Positions 29,703 through 32,369 of a DNA stretch of 32,369 bases are shown here, in pieces. Each line of letters starts with the position of its first letter. Position 1 is the first letter of the stretch. Under the pieces are notes generated by a model. It had not been told where the DNA came from, searched no databases, and saw nothing but the letters and a program-made list of their open reading frames with translations. Source of the stretch: a virus; IMG/VR virus record IMGVR_UViG_3300023301_000058, positions 1-32,369 of that record; one strand, given 5' to 3'. Made by a program: the position numbers and the translations under genes.

Positions 29703-29965
29703 TATTTTGCCTCTTCTATAGACACTACCTTGGTGGAGATTATCCAACCGTCTTTACCGCCTAGGTACATGCGCTTCCCAACCTGAATTGGAAGTCTCTT
29801 ATCCGCGTCTTTGGGCTCGTAGGGCTGTGGGATTTCAGAAGTAGGGTTACCGTCCTCATAATCAAAACAATAGCTGTACCAAAACTTGAATTCAAAGCGC
29901 CCATTACGCACACAGTAGCCACCAGCTAAGTTATACACTGTGCCTGATTCAGTTGTTATTATCAT
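29702..29965 (-). CDS. hypothetical phage protein
   Basis: An 87-residue protein, MIITTESGTVYNLAGGYCVR and onward, with a C-terminal KRMYLGGKDGWIISTKVVSI segment. It looks beta-rich; the 'SGT.Y.L' opening and 'GKRMYLGG...W..ST.V..IE' ending resemble a small protein found in many actinophages. GGAAG lies 7 bases before the ATG, and the start overlaps the stop of the 50-residue gene (ATGA). Function unknown. Confidence 0.75.
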   Translation of the reverse strand: MIITTESGTVYNLAGGYCVRNGRFEFKFWYSYCFDYEDGNPTSEIPQPYEPKDADKRLPIQVGKRMYLGGKDGWIISTKVVSIEEAK

Positions 29966-30114
29966 TTGGTCTTCCTGTCCCAGAAGAGCACGAACACTCT
30001 CTTGCCAATAATGATGTCCAGAGTTGGTTGTGTCTTCATGTCGTACAGGTTGATACCAAACACATAGTGAGTGCCCAAAGAGCCAGAATCTCTGTAGCTT
30101 CTAAACCTAATCAT
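29962..30114 (-). CDS. 50-residue hypothetical protein
   Basis: Reads MIRFRSYRDSGSLGTHYVFG, then INLYDMKTQPTLDIIIGKRV and FVLFWDRKTK. An AAGG site lies 6 bases before the ATG, and its stop overlaps the ATG of the next gene (ATGA), which strongly supports it being real. It looks like a compact beta-rich protein. An inverted/direct repeat lies 12 bases upstream of its start. Confidence 0.7.
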   Translation of the reverse strand: MIRFRSYRDSGSLGTHYVFGINLYDMKTQPTLDIIIGKRVFVLFWDRKTK

Positions 30115-30125
30115 CTTGCCTTTCC

Positions 30126-30150
30126 AACTGTTCGGGATTTCCGAACTGTT
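30126..30150. repeat. operator-like inverted repeat upstream of 50-residue gene
   Basis: AACTGTTCGG (30126-30135) and CCGAACTGTT (30141-30150) pair at 9 of 10 positions with a 5-base loop. AACTGTTC is also repeated directly (30126-30133 and 30144-30151). No T tract follows, so a protein-binding site or RNA hairpin is more likely than a terminator. Confidence 0.6.
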
Positions 30151-30174
30151 CTTTGTGGTGAGAATTGTTGGCTA

Positions 30175-30780
30175 CTATCTCGCATGGCCAAGGTTAAGCT
30201 TTGGCATTCCGCCCTTGCTGAAAGACACAATAAGGTCTCTACTAACAAGGCTAAAGTTGAGGTAGTCAAGCCAGGCCTCAGCGGCAGAACTCTTTACGTA
30301 GGCAACAGTTGCGTGAGATTTAAAACTCGTAAACGTATCAACGTGCGGCAAGAAAGATAGCAGACCTCTGGCCTCAGCCAATGCTGGAGCCTCGGTGTAT
30401 ACTCTTGCAACTATGCATGCGTAGTCTTCATCAGGATATGGCGATGGAAAGGCGTCATACCCAGTCACTGGGAGCTGCCTCGGGCAAGCCCAGTCGGCAA
30501 GAAGCTTATGAATAGTATCTTCTTGTTCATATGCCTTTGTGAGTAGCCCATAAAGCAAAGTTACGTGCGCTCCAGCTGTGACATCACCTTTAATCCAAAA
30601 ACGGCGACTGTCGCTCGAGGTGTATAGGTCTTCTGAGCTAATTGCTCCTAGGCTATAGCCGCGCTCGAGTAGCCCATCGGAAAACTCTACCTGAAGCATA
30701 ACGCATCCAAGATTGCTGGGGTCAACGCCAGTCACATCAGGCAGCCATGGGAATTCGTGGATAGACCGTTGGTCTTTCAT
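30175..30780 (-). CDS. 2H phosphoesterase / LigT-like
   Basis: A protein of 201 residues from ATG 30780, chosen because GGAG lies 5 bases upstream; ATG 30792 is in frame. The two hallmark histidine motifs of the 2H family are seen: AHVTLLYGL (H72, T74) and SHATVAYVK (H156, T158), about 84 residues apart, as in 2'-5' RNA ligase and cyclic phosphodiesterase folds. Some phage 2H proteins cleave 2'-5' oligoadenylate or cyclic nucleotide signals, and others act on RNA ends. The substrate here is not known; an anti-defence role is possible but is inference. Confidence 0.85.
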   Translation of the reverse strand: MKDQRSIHEFPWLPDVTGVDPSNLGCVMLQVEFSDGLLERGYSLGAISSEDLYTSSDSRRFWIKGDVTAGAHVTLLYGLLTKAYEQEDTIHKLLADWACPRQLPVTGYDAFPSPYPDEDYACIVARVYTEAPALAEARGLLSFLPHVDTFTSFKSHATVAYVKSSAAEAWLDYLNFSLVSRDLIVSFSKGGMPKLNLGHAR

Positions 30781-30818
30781 TTTGCTCTCCATTCTCTTTG
30801 ATTAACCATCTTGGTTCC

Positions 30819-31589
30819 TTACTTAATCACGTTATCGTCGCCCGTAATAGTGCTGCCAGTGGCATTACAGCTGACAACATTATTATTGCCCGTAATGGTG
30901 TTAGCACTGCCAGTACACTCAGCCCCGCCAACTCCATCTTCACCGTCAGCTCCATCGATTCCGTTAGTGCCGTCAGCTCCGTCAGTGCCGTTAGTTCCAG
31001 CAGCTCCGTCGATTCCGTCAGTGCCATCGGTGCCATTAGTGCCGTTAATTCCGTTAAGACCCTTAGTTCCGCCTTTACCGTTAGCTCCGTCAGCTCCGTC
31101 AGTGCCATCGATTCCGTCAGTGCCGTTAGTTCCGTCGGCTCCATTAGTACCACTGGTTCCAGCAGTTCCATTATTCCCGATAGCTCCACTGGTTCCGTCA
31201 GTTCCGTTCGTTCCGTTAGTTCCAGCAGCTCCGTTACTTCCGCTAGACCCTCTAGAGCCATTAGAGCCGTTCGCTCCGTCAGCACCGTCAGCACCGTCAA
31301 CGCCATCGGTGCCGTTGATTCCTGCAAGTCCTATTGCTCCGATAGCGCCTTCTTCGCCGTTAGAACCTTTAGCACCGATTGCGCCGTTGGTTCCGTTCGT
31401 TCCGTCAATTCCATCAACGCCATTAGTTCCGTCAACGCCAGCTTTGCCGTCAACTCCATTTATCACAATGGGGGTAACCATTGGAACTGCTTGAGCCTGA
31501 CTCATCGCCATAAAAAGTAAGGCTATTGAGATAGTTACCAAACTTGCTGATTTGATTACTCTCTCAATTACCGATAATGCCTTAGTAAT
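30819..31589 (-). CDS. secreted collagen-like Gly-X-Y protein, probable ATT start
   Basis: A protein of 256 residues if started at ATT 31589. The signal peptide reads (M)TKALSVIERVIKSASLVTIS, then IALLFMAMSQAQA with likely cleavage after AQA, about residue 33. About 180 residues of GTN/GTD/GAD/GID triplets follow, then a C-terminal Cys-containing segment (GGAECTGSANTITGNNNVVS, then CNATGSTITGDDNVIK). GGGAGG lies 6 bases before the ATT. The triplets are Asn/Asp-rich, unlike the Pro-rich GPTG fibres, so the origin differs. Export from the host cell is implied. The gene overlaps the upstream stop by 8 bases. Confidence 0.75.
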   Translation of the reverse strand: MTKALSVIERVIKSASLVTISIALLFMAMSQAQAVPMVTPIVINGVDGKAGVDGTNGVDGIDGTNGTNGAIGAKGSNGEEGAIGAIGLAGINGTDGVDGADGADGANGSNGSRGSSGSNGAAGTNGTNGTDGTSGAIGNNGTAGTSGTNGADGTNGTDGIDGTDGADGANGKGGTKGLNGINGTNGTDGTDGIDGAAGTNGTDGADGTNGIDGADGEDGVGGAECTGSANTITGNNNVVSCNATGSTITGDDNVIK

Positions 31590-31995
31590 CTTGTGCCTCC
31601 CTGATTGTTGCCTCTAGCTCGTCTGCCGTGTAAATTTCCCAATTTTCGCTCAAATAAAGCGCCCTAACTTCTTCTTCGATAATGGGTTTGTTGGCTTCCT
31701 TGGTTTGGAATACTTTGATGATGCGCTCACGCTCTAATTGAATTCCATCTTTCAATCCCTCGCTGTAGCCATAAGAACACCCGTCCGAGTATGCATTATT
31801 CTCTTTATGGGTTTCGTATTGGTAGTTTTCCGACTGGGACTCACTTTGAATGTCTGACAACGTAGAGGCTAGTCCTGGGTCTTGAAGTGCCGATGCCTCT
31901 AGTGACTTGCGGGCGAGGCGGTGGGCGAAGCTGTCACCCGAGGCTTTTGACCATGCAAGACGAAGATTGTGCTCGCGAGGATTGGTTTCAGTCAT
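31582..31995 (-). CDS. hypothetical protein
   Basis: A 137-residue protein with a charged N-terminal helix (EHNLRLAWSKASGDSFAHRL), a Ser/Gln/Tyr-rich middle and a helical segment YGYSEGLKDGIQLERERIIK of a type common in small phage proteins. AAGGG precedes the ATG by 7 bases, and its start overlaps the upstream stop (ATGA). Its end (EATIREAQDY) resembles the end of the partial gene at the window edge (LEAQDD), pointing to a duplicated gene junction. Function unknown. Confidence 0.7.
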   Translation of the reverse strand: MTETNPREHNLRLAWSKASGDSFAHRLARKSLEASALQDPGLASTLSDIQSESQSENYQYETHKENNAYSDGCSYGYSEGLKDGIQLERERIIKVFQTKEANKPIIEEEVRALYLSENWEIYTADELEATIREAQDY

Positions 31996-32249
31996 CGGTT
32001 TACCCTTCCTAGTCTTCGGATTTCATCCTTATACGCGTCAGTGGAACGCCAAAGCTCTTCGTCTGCTTTTTCCCATTCACGATATTCTTCGGTTCGTTCA
32101 GCTATAGCGTCTGCCTCATCCATGGCATTCCGAGCGTTGTCTGCTTGTGCCTTCAATTCAGTGAATACTTCAGTTTTAGCCATCATGTCTTTGAACTCTG
32201 GGGTTGTTTTGTACTTTTCCCAAAGCTCATCTAGTCCTTGCTCAGTCAT
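31992..32249 (-). CDS. small coiled-coil hypothetical protein
   Basis: An 85-residue, highly charged helical protein (for example KAQADNARNAMDEADAIAER, then TEEYREWEKADEEL), probably a coiled coil. GAGG precedes the ATG, and it overlaps its upstream neighbour by 8 bases and its downstream neighbour by 4 (ATGA). Function unknown. Confidence 0.7.
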   Translation of the reverse strand: MTEQGLDELWEKYKTTPEFKDMMAKTEVFTELKAQADNARNAMDEADAIAERTEEYREWEKADEELWRSTDAYKDEIRRLGRVNR

Positions 32250-32369
32250 CTTGTGCCTCTAACCATGCTTTGTATTGGGGTGTTGCACGCAAGGCAAGAA
32301 AAGCAGTAATCCCACATTGATAGTCTTTTCTCATGTCTTGACGCATCGTTTTGTACTCAAGTGTGCCTA
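32242..32369 (-). CDS. hypothetical protein, 5' part outside window
   Basis: The minus strand is open from the window edge and ends with YKTMRQDMRKDYQCGITAFL, then ALRATPQYKAWLEAQDD and a stop at 32242-32244. The start lies beyond the window. It overlaps the next gene by 8 bases and supplies its ribosome binding site. No family was recognised. Confidence 0.65.
   Translation of the reverse strand, partial: GTLEYKTMRQDMRKDYQCGITAFLALRATPQYKAWLEAQDD

Noticed and set aside
30798-31520. Two plus-strand frames of about 230-240 codons opposite the secreted collagen-like gene
   Set aside because: They are simple SSV/PSVP repeats mirrored from the Gly-X-Y gene on the minus strand. The minus frame has a signal peptide, ribosome binding site and operon context.
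30819-31541. TTG start at 31541 for the secreted collagen-like protein
   Set aside because: It would begin inside the hydrophobic signal sequence and has no ribosome binding site, unlike the ATT at 31589.

Overview
This window is a segment of a tailed bacteriophage genome (or prophage), most likely from an actinobacterial host. The phage assignment rests on a terminase large subunit with its small upstream partner, a P4-type primase/SF3 helicase, collagen-like tail-fibre genes, and many short, tightly packed genes on both strands. The actinobacterial assignment is an inference. It rests on two adjacent zinc-ribbon proteins that look like the DUF7455 and DUF3039 families, other small proteins of actinophage type, and many genes that begin 5-7 bases after a TANNNT box, as leaderless actinobacterial transcripts do. 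No portal, capsid, tape-measure or lysin gene was recognised.

Layout. (1) 1-10.5 kb, minus strand: host-contact and tail-fibre genes. These are a structural protein cut by the window edge, four collagen-like Gly-X-Y proteins including one of 1550 residues, a BNR-type beta-propeller and a 74-residue linker gene. (2) 10.5-12.7 kb, minus strand: a metallophosphoesterase, a small helix-turn-helix protein and a one-span membrane protein. (3) 12.7-15.5 kb, plus strand: a single primase-polymerase/helicase gene, with its promoter in a divergent intergenic region. (4) 15.5-21.0 kb, minus strand: the terminase large subunit, with a 473-residue enzyme split by three inteins, behind a probable small terminase subunit. 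(5) 21-24.1 kb: small membrane proteins, a serine recombinase, an HNH protein and a 349-bp non-coding island with inverted repeats. (6) 24.1-30.8 kb: densely packed small genes on both strands, plus a pyruvyltransferase-like enzyme, a GH130-like beta-propeller enzyme and a 2H phosphoesterase. (7) 30.8-32.4 kb, minus strand: a secreted collagen-like protein at the end of a short operon.

The most notable points are these. TerL carries three inteins; two lack an N-terminal nucleophile and have the W-C-T signature of class 3, while the middle one looks like class 1. At least eleven genes, mostly in the accessory region, have a TANNNT box exactly 6 or 7 bases before the start codon, and a twelfth has it at 5. 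Three genes appear to start with ATT behind a good or coupled ribosome binding site. A short CTC-rich element recurs five times at gene boundaries between 22.3 and 25.4 kb. Three genes too short for a usual ORF cut-off (34, 38 and 50 residues) were found by reading the gaps. All functional calls come from reading motifs; no database search was possible.
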